From: Planctomycetaceae bacterium
GTDB taxonomy: Bacteria > Planctomycetota > Planctomycetia > Planctomycetales > Planctomycetaceae
NCBI GenBank assembly: GCA_017795105.1
Contig: CP051247.1
Coordinates: forward strand, 1,054,001 to 1,118,000
DNA length: 64,000 nt
Direction of reading: 5' to 3'
The position numbers and the translations under genes were made by a program. The notes under the pieces are model-generated. The model saw only the letters and a list, made by a program, of their open reading frames with translations. It did not search any database and was not told the DNA's origin. This document shows positions 1-9,532 of this stretch, in pieces. Position 1 is the first letter of the stretch. Every line of letters starts with the position of its first letter.

Positions 1-50
1 GGGCTCGAGAAAACCTGAGAGAACATTTGGAAAACTACCTGCAGACCTGA
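1..50 (+). CDS. C-terminal end of a probable sigma-70 family (ECF-like) sigma factor, partial
   Basis: An open frame enters from the left edge and stops with TGA at 48-50. Its last residues read ARENLREHLENYLQT, an amphipathic, arginine-rich helix like the end of region 4 in ECF-type sigma factors (the RAR.RLR pattern after the helix-turn-helix). The next gene, about 100 bp downstream on the same strand, looks like an anti-sigma factor, and sigma/anti-sigma pairs are the usual order. Only 15 residues are visible, so the call rests mainly on context. Confidence 0.45.
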   Translation, partial: ARENLREHLENYLQT

Positions 51-149
51 TCGTCATCCCAACTCTGAGACATTGACATCCATCTGCTCTGTGAAACAGC
101 AGAGCCTCCGTGATCCTCCGCGGCCCGCCGCAGTATTTCGAGTAATTCC

Positions 150-668
150 ATGGTCGACAAACTGGCAAGACTGACAGCCGAGCAGCGATCGAACTTCGTC
201 GCTTACCTGGATGGTGAGCTCAACGAGGAAGACGCTCAGCGTATTGAACAGCTGCTCGCCCAGAACGAGGTCGCCCGCCACGATATGGAGTCGCTGGCCT
301 CGACCTGGGAGATGCTCGACACGCTCCCTCGGGTGAAAGCCTCCGAAGAGTTTGCCCAGAACACGGTCGCCACGGCCAAAATGGCCGACACCCAACGCGA
401 GTGGACAGAGCCGGAATGGATGACGGAAGCACGCCGGATCGGCGTGCGGGCGATCGGCTGGGTGCTGGTCATGGCCTGCGGACTGGGAGGCTACCTGCTG
501 GCCCGGTCTGTGCCGCCAACGACCACCGACGCCATGATCGAGAACTATCCCCTGCTGAAGAATTTCGACAGCTACGAAGAGGTCGGCTCGATCGAGTTTC
601 TTCAGAAGCTGCAAAGCAACCCGGAGTGGCAAAGACGTCGCGTCGAGTTTGGTCAGGGAGGGCGATAA
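150..668 (+). CDS. Anti-sigma-factor-like single-pass membrane protein
   Basis: This 172-residue protein has an N-terminal acidic helical segment (YLDGELNEEDAQRIEQLL, about residues 20-37) of the kind that opens many anti-sigma factors, then one membrane segment at about 99-118 (GWVLVMACGLGGYLL). A C-terminal tail of about 50 residues follows. The N-terminal part would face the cytoplasm and could hold a sigma factor at the membrane. The HxxxCxxC zinc motif of ZAS anti-sigma factors is absent. It follows the probable sigma factor ending at position 50 and lies 1 bp from the next gene, so the three look co-transcribed. Sequestration of the sigma factor is inferred from context and architecture. 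Confidence 0.6.
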   Translation: MVDKLARLTAEQRSNFVAYLDGELNEEDAQRIEQLLAQNEVARHDMESLASTWEMLDTLPRVKASEEFAQNTVATAKMADTQREWTEPEWMTEARRIGVRAIGWVLVMACGLGGYLLARSVPPTTTDAMIENYPLLKNFDSYEEVGSIEFLQKLQSNPEWQRRRVEFGQGGR

Positions 669-669
669 C

Positions 670-1920
670 ATGAAGACAACGCAACAAGATCCCGAACAGA
701 CCGTGCTCGTCAACCGTCGGCAGTGGCCGACACAGTCGCCGATTGTCATCGCTGCCGTCTGTTCTTTTGGACTGTTCTGGCTCTGCGGAGCCGGGTACAG
801 CCATCGGCTCAGCTATTCGGAATTCCGTTCCATCAAACGGGAAATCGCCGAACTTCCGCAGGAAGAGCGAAACCGACTCGAACGGAATCTGGCCCGTTAT
901 CAGAAACTCTCGCCCGCCGAACAGCAACGGTACTGGGAACTGCACGACTACGTCGAACAGCAGCAGCTCGAGCCGCTCGTCGATGGGTATATGGAATGGC
1001 TGCAGTCGCTGAACCCGTTCGAGCGGGAACGCCTGAGAACGTCGCCGGAACCGGCTGCCCAGATCGCCGTGGTGGAAGCAATCCTCCGGGAAAGTCGTCA
1101 GAAGGATGTCCAACTGCTCCCCGAGCTGATCTCGCGCATGCTCGATCGGAACGATCGCCGCATGTCGAGCCTGCTGTGGATGCTCGATCCGAGCCGGAGT
1201 GTGAACAACACGACTCCCTATCTGATGACGGAAGAACAGCTCGACACCGTCATCGATGAGATCCTGTTCAATGAACTCGGCACCGCTCAGCGGGATCAGA
1301 TCGAGCAAACCAAGGCGACGGAGATCAAGAGGAAGTTCCACATCCTCAGTGCTTCGCTGGCCAATACGCACGAAGCCCCGGCAAACTGGCCCCCCGAACA
1401 GACGATGCGACAGATCCGCCAGGCCGGGTTCGAGTTCGAACAGTCCCGGGACGAAGAGATTCGCGGCTGGTCCCCGCCACCGGCTCTTTACGAACGGATA
1501 GCATTCCGCAGTCTGCTGATTCGCAGTCTGCTCGTTTCCGAGATGAACAGCTTCGCCCAGAAGGATCAGGTAAGCAATAACGAACTTCAGTCGTTCTTTG
1601 CCCGACTTGAGGCGAACAAACAGGCGGCTCTCCTCGACAGCCCGGCTGATTATCAGGCGGAGGCATTGAAATGGCTCTACCTGTGGGACGCTCACCAAAA
1701 TGAAAGCGTCTTCACTCAGGGACAGTTCGTGCAGAACGTCCTGTGGGAGATGCGGCCAAGCTTCAACGGATTCCGCCGAGGCGGTCCCGATGGGCGTGGC
1801 TCCGATGGACGAGGACCGGATGGTCGTCGCCCTGATGATCGCCCCGGCCCTCCCCCGCGGAACAACGGACCGAATGGACCTCCGGGAGAGCGTCCGGAAT
1901 CAGCTCCACGTCTCGAATAG
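670..1920 (+). CDS. Membrane-anchored protein of unknown function, third gene of the sigma/anti-sigma operon
   Basis: I place the start at ATG 670, behind the purine-rich GGGAGGG at about 655-661, rather than at TTG 649, which lies inside the upstream gene. The protein has 416 residues: a short basic N-terminus, one membrane segment at about residues 20-38 (IVIAAVCSFGLFWLCGAG), and a long helical region rich in E, R and Q that includes RYQKLSPAEQQRYWELHDY. The last 60 residues are low complexity (G, P, R, D), with tandem GPDGRG-type units encoded by a visibly repetitive DNA tract around 1770-1900. The arrangement suggests an accessory sensing or structural partner of the anti-sigma factor. 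I do not recognise a named family with confidence. Confidence 0.55.
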   Translation: MKTTQQDPEQTVLVNRRQWPTQSPIVIAAVCSFGLFWLCGAGYSHRLSYSEFRSIKREIAELPQEERNRLERNLARYQKLSPAEQQRYWELHDYVEQQQLEPLVDGYMEWLQSLNPFERERLRTSPEPAAQIAVVEAILRESRQKDVQLLPELISRMLDRNDRRMSSLLWMLDPSRSVNNTTPYLMTEEQLDTVIDEILFNELGTAQRDQIEQTKATEIKRKFHILSASLANTHEAPANWPPEQTMRQIRQAGFEFEQSRDEEIRGWSPPPALYERIAFRSLLIRSLLVSEMNSFAQKDQVSNNELQSFFARLEANKQAALLDSPADYQAEALKWLYLWDAHQNESVFTQGQFVQNVLWEMRPSFNGFRRGGPDGRGSDGRGPDGRRPDDRPGPPPRNNGPNGPPGERPESAPRLE

Positions 1921-1940
1921 AGCACATTGCTCGACCGAGT

Positions 1941-1989
1941 AGCGACGTATGGGCGTTGAGAGCCCTGCAAATGACCATCTTACGTCGCT
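1941..1989. repeat. Inverted repeat between convergent genes
   Basis: AGCGACGTA (1941-1949) is matched by its exact reverse complement TACGTCGCT (1981-1989), with 31 bases between. It sits between the plus-strand operon ending at 1920 and the minus-strand DUF1501 gene ending at 2036. It could be a long-loop termination structure or a remnant of a dispersed element. No T-tract follows on either strand. Confidence 0.35.
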
Positions 1990-2035
1990 GACGGCCGCTA
2001 CTCTTATACGAAGTCTGATCTAGAACGGCCCGAGA

Positions 2036-3484
<1,449 letters not shown>

Positions 3485-3548
3485 CTATTTTCTCCGAGTC
3501 ATTGAGGGATGGGCCACCCTCTCAATGTTGGTCCATGACGACGTTCGG

Positions 3549-6500
3549 TTATTCCTGAGTGACGGTTTCATCGAGGTTCAGCAACACGTTGGCCACGGCG
3601 AACCAGGCGGCTGCTTCCTGCTGATTAACGTCCATCTCCGGGAAGCCCGGCAGTTTGATCCCGGTTCGTTGTTCGACGAGTTTCGGGTCCTCTTTCACAC
3701 GCTGGCGTTCAGACTGCAGGAGCCCATACAGAACTTCGACTTCTTTCGGTCGAGCGTCGCGGGCGACGGCGATTTCGAATCCACGGTTAATCCGGCTGTG
3801 ATCAGAGTCATCCGTGGATTCCTTCAGCATTCGCAGTGTTAACCCGAGCGCCATCTCGGCATAGGCGGGGTCGTTCAGCAGCGTCAGTGCCTGAAGCGGC
3901 GTATTCGTGCGCGGGCGTTGCGGTACACAGGCCGTCCGATCCGGGGCATCGAAACTGACGAGCGACGTGTATGGCGCGTCCCGTTTCCAGACGATATACA
4001 CTCCACGGCGGAAGCGATCCTCATCCTTCGCGGTGACCCATTTCGGCTGGTTGCGGCCGATCGAACGCCAGATGCCATCGGGCTGATAGGGCATCACCGG
4101 AGGACCAGCCATTTTGTCCGACAGCAGTCCGCTGATCGCCAGTGCGTTGTCGCGAACGACTTCGGCTTTCAACCGGAAGCGGGGACCACGGGCGTAGAGC
4201 AAATTTTTCGGATCACGTTCCAGCAGTTCCGGCGTGAATCGCGACGACTGTCGGAAGGTCGACGACAAAACGATTTCCCGGAGGACATGTTTCATCGACC
4301 AGTCGTTCTCGCGCAGTTCGCTGGCCAGCCAGTCGAGCAGTTCGGGATGCGTAGGCGGTTCCCCCTGAGAGCCGAAATCTTCGGTGGTGACAACGAGTCC
4401 CTGCCCGAACAGCTCGGCCCACCAGCGATTGACTGTCACGCGGGCGAGTAGCGGATTCTCATTGCTGACAAGCCATCGAGCGAACCCCAGTCGATTCTCC
4501 GGATACTCCCCTGCCCCGGGTTGGAACAGAGCGGGGATTGCGGGAGAAACCTCTTTCCCAGGTGAGAGATAATCACCCCGGTTGAGCACGCAGGTTTTCC
4601 GTGGCTCGTCCATTTCGACCATCACCAGCGTTGTCGGCGGAGCCAGTGCGTTGAGCTTTTTCTCGACAGCTTTGACCTGTCGATCGATGCGGGCCAGTTG
4701 AAGATCGGCTGCATTGAAATGATCGCGGAGTTTCTTCTCCTCCGCCTTGGATCGCTTCTTATTCCCGGCCAGTTTCTGAAGATCTTCCGGCACATCGAGG
4801 AGTAACGGATCCCCGCTGTAGGCCGAGAGCCGGAAGCAGCCGATCGTGCGACCGCGGCCGTAGTTCTGCACCATCTCGATTTGCAGTTGTTCGTCCTCAG
4901 CAAGACTGATCGGCTTGAGGAGCTGGAATCGGGCCCAATGCGGCTTCTGGAATTCCTGCCCGATCGCCCATCCCGTCGAAGGATCTCCATCAATCGCTTT
5001 GGGTACTTCCCAGCGAGTCTGCGAGTAATCCGCGGCGGCAGCAGTCAGTTCGATTTTCTGATCGCGTTCGCCTCCGGTCTTCGTAACGATGAATTCGCTC
5101 AGAATGAAATTGCTGCGAACCGGATCGCCACGACCCGGCCCGTTTCCGGCGATCTCGGGATGCGTGAGTGCTTCAATGCGAAGTGCGGTGACACGCGGCA
5201 AATCGGACTTCACGGTCGCGGTATACGTGGTGGTATGCGGCACCTTGCCGGTGATGAGGATCGATCGATCCTCCAGCTCGCGCCAGGTCTCTCCGCCGGT
5301 GGTCTTGAAGTCGACGACGTTAACCGGCTGCCAGTCGGTTTCCTCGGTTTTGCCGCGGAGATCGGTCAGCCAGGCTTCGTAATCGGCATCGGCAGCTTTG
5401 AGTCGCTGATCCCGCTGCTGCTTGAGCTCGGCGAGTTCCGCCTGCAGTTCGGACCGTCGATCGGCTTCTTCCGGCTCCATCGGTAGTTCCATGGAGGGGC
5501 CGTAGAAGTCGTACGTCACACCGGCCGTCTGCTTCACTTCGAGGGGCGTATTGTTGAAGTACGCGAACAGCTGGTAGTAATCGGTCTGGGAGAAGGGATC
5601 GTATTTGTGGTCGTGGCACTGGGCACATTCCATGCTGGTGCCCATAAAGACCGTGCCGGTCGTGTTGACGCGATCGAAGACCTGATTGACGCGGTTCTCC
5701 TCCGGATGCACACCGGCTTCGACGTTACAGGTGACGGTCCGATGAAAGCCGGTCGCAATCCGCTGATCAGCCGTGGCTTCTGGCAGCAGATCGCCCGCGA
5801 GCTGTTCGATGACAAATTCGTCGAACGGTTTGTTCTGGTTGTAGGCGCTGATCACCCAGTCGCGATACGCCCAGCTGTCGCGCAGCTGGTCGGCCTGGAA
5901 GCCGTTGGAGTCGGCATAGCGGGCCAGATCGAGCCAGCCGACGGCCCACTTCTCGCCAAAACGTGGCGAGGCAAGCAGTCGATCGACAACTTCACGTTCG
6001 GCGTCGGCCGAGTTGTCATTCACGAACTGATCGACTTCTTCCGGGCTGGGCGGCAAGCCAATCAATGCCAGAGAAACCCGTCGGAGCCAGCTTGCTCGAT
6101 TCTGATCGGGAGCCGGTTCGAGCCCTTCTTCATCCAGCCGCGAGAGAATGAAGTGATCGACCGGAGTGCGAATCCAGCCTTCATGCTTCACGCCGGGAAG
6201 GTCTGGCCGTGCGATTGGCTCATACGCCCAGTGTCGGCTCACGGCTGCGGAATCGGGCCAGTGGGCTCCTTCGGCAATCCAGCGTTTAAGAATTTCAATC
6301 TGTTGACTCGAAAGGGCTTCACCATCGAGCGGCATCACATCGCCGTAATCAGCGTCGGCAATACGGTGAATCAGCAGGCTTTCTTCCGGTTTGCCGACAT
6401 TGATAATCGGTTCGCCGGAATCCCCGGTGCCGAAAGCGGCCTCACGGCGGGACAGTCGCAGACCGCCCTTGTCGTCAGTTTCGCCATGACAGCGGTAGCA

Positions 6501-6662
6501 GTGCTGCCGTAAAATCGGCTGGACATGCTTTTCGAAGTCGACGGAACCTGCGAATGCAGACGGACTGAAAGCGAGCGAGCCTAAGGCGGCAACCAGCAGG
6601 CCGAGCAAAACTTGCAGCGATTTGCCACTCTGGAGTCGCGCTGTCTTGAATACAATCTTCAT
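3549..6662 (-). CDS. PSCyt1 / DUF1549 / DUF1553 multidomain secreted cytochrome-like protein
   Basis: The protein has 1037 residues. A signal peptide spans about residues 1-38 (ending AFSPSAFAG). A planctomycete cytochrome C domain follows with a haem-binding CYRCH at C55-H59. Next comes a DUF1549 (PSCyt2) region that ends in a second CxxCH (CAQCHDHKYDPF), then a beta-rich middle section and a coiled segment. The C-terminal DUF1553 domain includes VNRWWAELFGQGL and TPLQALTLLNDP. This is the standard planctomycete architecture. It would act outside the cytoplasmic membrane, with one or two covalently bound haems. It is transcribed ahead of the DUF1501 gene. The reaction is unknown. Confidence 0.93.
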   Translation of the reverse strand: MKIVFKTARLQSGKSLQVLLGLLVAALGSLAFSPSAFAGSVDFEKHVQPILRQHCYRCHGETDDKGGLRLSRREAAFGTGDSGEPIINVGKPEESLLIHRIADADYGDVMPLDGEALSSQQIEILKRWIAEGAHWPDSAAVSRHWAYEPIARPDLPGVKHEGWIRTPVDHFILSRLDEEGLEPAPDQNRASWLRRVSLALIGLPPSPEEVDQFVNDNSADAEREVVDRLLASPRFGEKWAVGWLDLARYADSNGFQADQLRDSWAYRDWVISAYNQNKPFDEFVIEQLAGDLLPEATADQRIATGFHRTVTCNVEAGVHPEENRVNQVFDRVNTTGTVFMGTSMECAQCHDHKYDPFSQTDYYQLFAYFNNTPLEVKQTAGVTYDFYGPSMELPMEPEEADRRSELQAELAELKQQRDQRLKAADADYEAWLTDLRGKTEETDWQPVNVVDFKTTGGETWRELEDRSILITGKVPHTTTYTATVKSDLPRVTALRIEALTHPEIAGNGPGRGDPVRSNFILSEFIVTKTGGERDQKIELTAAAADYSQTRWEVPKAIDGDPSTGWAIGQEFQKPHWARFQLLKPISLAEDEQLQIEMVQNYGRGRTIGCFRLSAYSGDPLLLDVPEDLQKLAGNKKRSKAEEKKLRDHFNAADLQLARIDRQVKAVEKKLNALAPPTTLVMVEMDEPRKTCVLNRGDYLSPGKEVSPAIPALFQPGAGEYPENRLGFARWLVSNENPLLARVTVNRWWAELFGQGLVVTTEDFGSQGEPPTHPELLDWLASELRENDWSMKHVLREIVLSSTFRQSSRFTPELLERDPKNLLYARGPRFRLKAEVVRDNALAISGLLSDKMAGPPVMPYQPDGIWRSIGRNQPKWVTAKDEDRFRRGVYIVWKRDAPYTSLVSFDAPDRTACVPQRPRTNTPLQALTLLNDPAYAEMALGLTLRMLKESTDDSDHSRINRGFEIAVARDARPKEVEVLYGLLQSERQRVKEDPKLVEQRTGIKLPGFPEMDVNQQEAAAWFAVANVLLNLDETVTQE

Positions 6663-6961
6663 GCAGCAGCCTCAGAAAAACAGAAACGACACGGCGCACA
6701 ACGTGTCTGAAGCAGCGGCTCGAACGCATCAGCCCGGGCCGATCTATCTCTGTTATACCGGAACTGCGGCGAGATCCTCAATAGCCAACTTGAAACTGTT
6801 GACCTCCCGGGCGAGAAACATCGCGGCTCACTTCGGCAAGGAAGTGGCATCGATACTTGCACGGGAGAAGTTTCGCGAAGTAAACTCGACATCGGTTCTG
6901 GTATCGCCATAACCTTCACGGGGTCCGAAAAACTCTGCCGCACCTGAGAAAGACAACCGCC
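6663..6961. other. Divergent intergenic region, no gene seen
   Basis: This spacer of about 300 bp separates the minus-strand PSCyt1/DUF1553 gene from the plus-strand floA and must hold both promoters. No convincing promoter pair, palindrome or gene was found. Short open frames here lack a ribosome binding site and protein-like composition. Confidence 0.5.
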
Positions 6962-7921
6962 ATGATCCCACAAGAGCTGCTCATCTTCGCCGCGATCGTT
7001 TTCGCGGTCATCATGGGTATCGTGCTGTTCGTGCTCTTCACGAAGTACTTCCACCTGTGGTTGCGAGGATTCGTGACTGGTGCTCACGTCAACCCGATTC
7101 GCCTCGTGTTGATGTCGCTTCGAAAGGTGAATCCGACCAGCATCATCGATGCTCGCGTGATGGCCGTGCAGGCCGGACTGCCAAAGATTCCGACCGCCGC
7201 CTACGAAGCTCACTACCTGGCCGGCGGAAACATTCGCCGCGTCGTGCAGGCCATGATTGCTGCTCAGCGAGCCAACATCGACCTCGACTGGGACACCGCT
7301 TCGGCCATCGACCTGGCCGGTCGCGATGTGGTTGACGCCGTGCGGACGAGCGTCGACCCCAAAGTCATCGACTGCCCCGATCCCCGTCGGCATTCGCGGA
7401 ACACGCTCGACGGCGTCGCCAAAGATGGCATTCAGTTGAAGGCCCGTGCCCGTGTGACGGTTCGCACGAACCTGGCCCAGTTGATCGGCGGTGCAACCGA
7501 GGACACGATTATCGCCCGCGTGGGTGAAGGAATCGTCTCCGCCATCGGATCGAGCGAGAGCCACAAAGACGTGCTCGCCAACCCCATGCTGATCGCCAAA
7601 GCGGTACTCAATAAGAGTCTCGACTCGCAGACGGCGTATGAGATCGTCTCGATCGACATTGCCGATATCGACGTCGGTGATAACGTCGGGGCTCGTCTTC
7701 AGGGAGATCAGGCCGAAGCCGACATGCGTGTCGCCCGAGCCCGTGCCGAAGAAAAGCGAGCCCGAGCCGTCGCCACCGAAGCGGAGATGGTCGCCCTGAC
7801 CCAGGAAAACCGGGCCCGCGTCGTGCTGGCCGAAGCGGACGTGCCGAAAGCCATGGCCGAGTCCTTCCGCAGCGGCAACTGGCGGGCCCACGATTCCCAC
7901 AAGAACAACGGGGCGAACTAG
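6962..7921 (+). CDS. floA: Flotillin-like protein FloA (UPF0365)
   Basis: The protein has 319 residues, near the usual length of about 330 for the family. An N-terminal hydrophobic hairpin at about residues 5-27 anchors it to the membrane. Family-diagnostic segments follow, including LRKVNPTSIIDARVMAVQAG, an NIDLDWDTASAIDLAGRDV-type stretch and the SPFH core. An Ala/Glu/Arg-rich coiled region (EADMRVARARAEEKRARAVA) comes near the C-terminus. FloA oligomerises in the membrane and organises functional membrane microdomains. The gene stands alone here; in many bacteria it pairs with an NfeD gene, which I do not see adjacent. Two further SPFH proteins lie at 36451-39794. Confidence 0.95.
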   Translation: MIPQELLIFAAIVFAVIMGIVLFVLFTKYFHLWLRGFVTGAHVNPIRLVLMSLRKVNPTSIIDARVMAVQAGLPKIPTAAYEAHYLAGGNIRRVVQAMIAAQRANIDLDWDTASAIDLAGRDVVDAVRTSVDPKVIDCPDPRRHSRNTLDGVAKDGIQLKARARVTVRTNLAQLIGGATEDTIIARVGEGIVSAIGSSESHKDVLANPMLIAKAVLNKSLDSQTAYEIVSIDIADIDVGDNVGARLQGDQAEADMRVARARAEEKRARAVATEAEMVALTQENRARVVLAEADVPKAMAESFRSGNWRAHDSHKNNGAN

Positions 7922-8579
7922 GGTCGGTTTCCGGTACCTGCGGTCTCAGTAACCTTCAATCCCCCGTCCCCGTCACCCAGAGCCAGTAGCACAGACATTC
8001 CTGTCCGTGAGCATTCAGCGTGGCCGCGCAGAGATTCCGTTCCCGACGCTCAGATTCGAATAACGATGATTTCCAGTGGACAGTCGAACGACACACAGAC
8101 AGGAATGTCTGTGCCACTGGCGTGGGGAGATGACCGATCCTGCCGGGAAAGTTGGCGGCTGATGTTTACGGAGCGGGCAGAACTCTGCTTCTAATCTCCG
8201 GTTGGCCCTTGTAAGCTTTGCGTAACGATTGAAGCGGATTTGCATAATTTCGCAAAAGACCGTCTGTAGCCGTCGTAGGTTCCGAGACAACGAAAGCAAA
8301 TTTGGCCGCGGCGATGTTCGATAATAGACGACGTGGGTCAATACTGACGCTCTCCGGCTGCTCAACCGGGGCGTAACCGTTCCAGTTTTTCCCCTTCCGA
8401 GAGATTGCACGCAGCCAGAACAGTAATCGATTGAGTTTGGTCTGACAGTTGCTACCATAACCTCCAGTAATCGTCACACAGACAGGTCGGGCTGACCTGC
8501 CAGACGACGGGAACGTTTACAAAGTCGGCCACTGAAACAGGAAGTTCTGCAGCCGCGTTTCAAATAAGGATTTTGATTC
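7922..8579. other. Repeat-bearing intergenic region
   Basis: This stretch of 658 bp holds no credible gene. It contains a 140-bp element with terminal inverted repeats (7982-8121). At about 8475-8505 it carries a second short palindromic sequence, with CAGGT and ACCTG arms around GGTCGGGCTGACC, next to another CACACAGACAG word. Minus-strand open frames across it read repeat-derived sequence and are rejected. Confidence 0.6.
7968..8121. repeat. Dispersed intergenic repeat with terminal inverted repeats, copy 1
   Basis: The left end, GCCAGTAGCACAGACATT at 7982 running on to CCTGTCCGTG at 8009, is nearly identical to the reverse complement of the right end at 8092-8121. That gives two inverted arms of about 28 bp around an interior of about 82 bp. 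A related copy lies at 42970-43137; both share CCCCGTCACC followed after exactly eight bases by GTxGCACAGACATTCC. There is no transposase gene, so it resembles a small non-autonomous or REP/MITE-like element. Confidence 0.65.
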
Positions 8580-8792
8580 ATGTCCACGAACGATCGCATG
8601 ACTGTGGAAATCACCGGCCGTCAACAGGAACTCCTGCTCGAAGGTCTGCGTTATATCGCCAGCTCCATCCGTCTCCGCCGCGAAGATCCGACCGCGGAAA
8701 CGATCAAAGCTCGCCGCGAGGAACTCGAAGAAGTTCGTCGCCTGGCCGACCTGATCGAGGGAAACGCCCCGGCTGAGATGGCGATGAACTGA
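8580..8792 (+). CDS. Small conserved-looking protein of unknown function (70 aa)
   Basis: The open frame from ATG 8580 encodes a charged, mostly helical 70-residue protein without a signal peptide or membrane segment. It contains TVEITGRQQELLLEGLRYIA followed by an acidic/basic helical half rich in R and E. A strong intrinsic terminator begins 28 bp after the stop, which supports a real transcription unit. The codon use resembles its neighbours. I do not recognise a family; a small cytoplasmic regulatory or structural protein would fit. Confidence 0.7.
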   Translation: MSTNDRMTVEITGRQQELLLEGLRYIASSIRLRREDPTAETIKARREELEEVRRLADLIEGNAPAEMAMN

Positions 8793-8819
8793 TCTCGCTC
8801 CGCCGACAATTGAAACACG

Positions 8820-8856
8820 AGCCGCGATGGGATTCCCGTCGCGGCTTTGTTTTTTG
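8820..8856 (+). terminator. Intrinsic terminator after the 70-aa gene
   Basis: AGCCGCGATGGG (8820-8831) pairs with CCCGTCGCGGCT (8835-8846), one G-T wobble in 12 pairs, loop ATT. A T-rich tail (TTGTTTTTTGG) follows. Confidence 0.85.
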
Positions 8857-9048
8857 GTGTTGGGGATGGTGCCTTGAGCCCGATCCCCCGAAATTCGGCG
8901 GGAAACTTTTTCTGCGGAAGTCTTCAGTGAACGGCCGTGAATGGTTGATCGCATCGACACCGGTTGATCAGAATGGTGAAAACTCGTTCAAGCACCCTCG
9001 ATAGTGTGTGGACCAATACCATTTCTGATTGCTGAGGAAAGACCAACC

Positions 9049-9405
9049 ATGCTGAAGAAGTGCTCTGCCGTCGTTCCCGTATGTCTGGCCGCCTGCCTTT
9101 TGGCTTCCACGGCCATTTCCCAGACCATGCCCGGCAAATCGGCGACCGAATCCCGCCGAAGTGGAAACCGCCTTCCGAACCATTACGGCAAGATCGGACT
9201 CAGCGACGAACAGCGAGAAAGCATTTACTCGATTCAGGCCGAATACCGCGCCAAAATTCAGTCGCTTCTACGCGAGGTCGAAGACCTTCGCGACGAACAA
9301 AGCCTGCAAATTCAGTCGGTCCTCACGGAAATACAGCGGGCTGAACTCCAAAAGCATCTCGAGGACGCCCGCCAGCGTCGGGAGACGGCCGCGAATAGCC
9401 GTTGA
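9049..9405 (+). CDS. Secreted LTxxQ/Spy-like small helical protein
   Basis: I start at ATG 9049 because GAGGAAAG (9034-9041) lies at a good distance. The protein has 118 residues with a signal peptide at about 1-25 (VPVCLAACLLASTAISQ). The mature part is helical and includes YGKIGLSDEQRESIYSIQ and EVEDLRDEQSLQIQSVLTE. The L(S/T)xxQ pattern and coiled character resemble periplasmic CpxP/Spy-type or heavy-metal-resistance proteins, but similarity is limited to that short motif and composition. It is monocistronic. Role unknown; periplasmic chaperone or stress sensing is a guess. Confidence 0.6.
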   Translation: MLKKCSAVVPVCLAACLLASTAISQTMPGKSATESRRSGNRLPNHYGKIGLSDEQRESIYSIQAEYRAKIQSLLREVEDLRDEQSLQIQSVLTEIQRAELQKHLEDARQRRETAANSR

Positions 9406-9457
9406 AAGAGTGGACGTTTTGCATCGGTCGAGCCGATCGCTACATTACGTGCTGATG

Positions 9458-9489
9458 TCGACTTCGCCCGGAACGCCCGGCGAAGTCGA
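9458..9489 (+). terminator. Hairpin downstream of the LTxxQ-like gene
   Basis: TCGACTTCGCC (9458-9468) pairs perfectly with GGCGAAGTCGA (9479-9489) around a 10-base loop. It lies about 50 bp after the stop at 9405. The tail (TTGGCTTTAG) is poor in T, so it is a probable rather than a classic terminator. Confidence 0.4.
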
Positions 9490-9532
9490 TTGGCTTTAGC
9501 CGCTCTCTAACCCCTTCCGCCACAGGTCCGAC

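Noticed and set aside
469..1698. Long minus-strand open frame opposite the membrane protein gene
   Set aside because: Codon use on the plus strand creates long antisense frames; the plus-strand protein has membrane and low-complexity features and good gene context.
1770..1900. Tandem DNA repeats considered as a CRISPR or satellite
   Set aside because: The periodicity follows codons for G, P, D and R units inside an open frame; there are no spacers.
8015..8458. Minus-strand open frame of about 147 codons between floA and the 70-aa gene
   Set aside because: It runs through the inverted-end repeat and reads low-plausibility sequence with many R, S and C; no ribosome binding site. Repeat-derived, not a gene.
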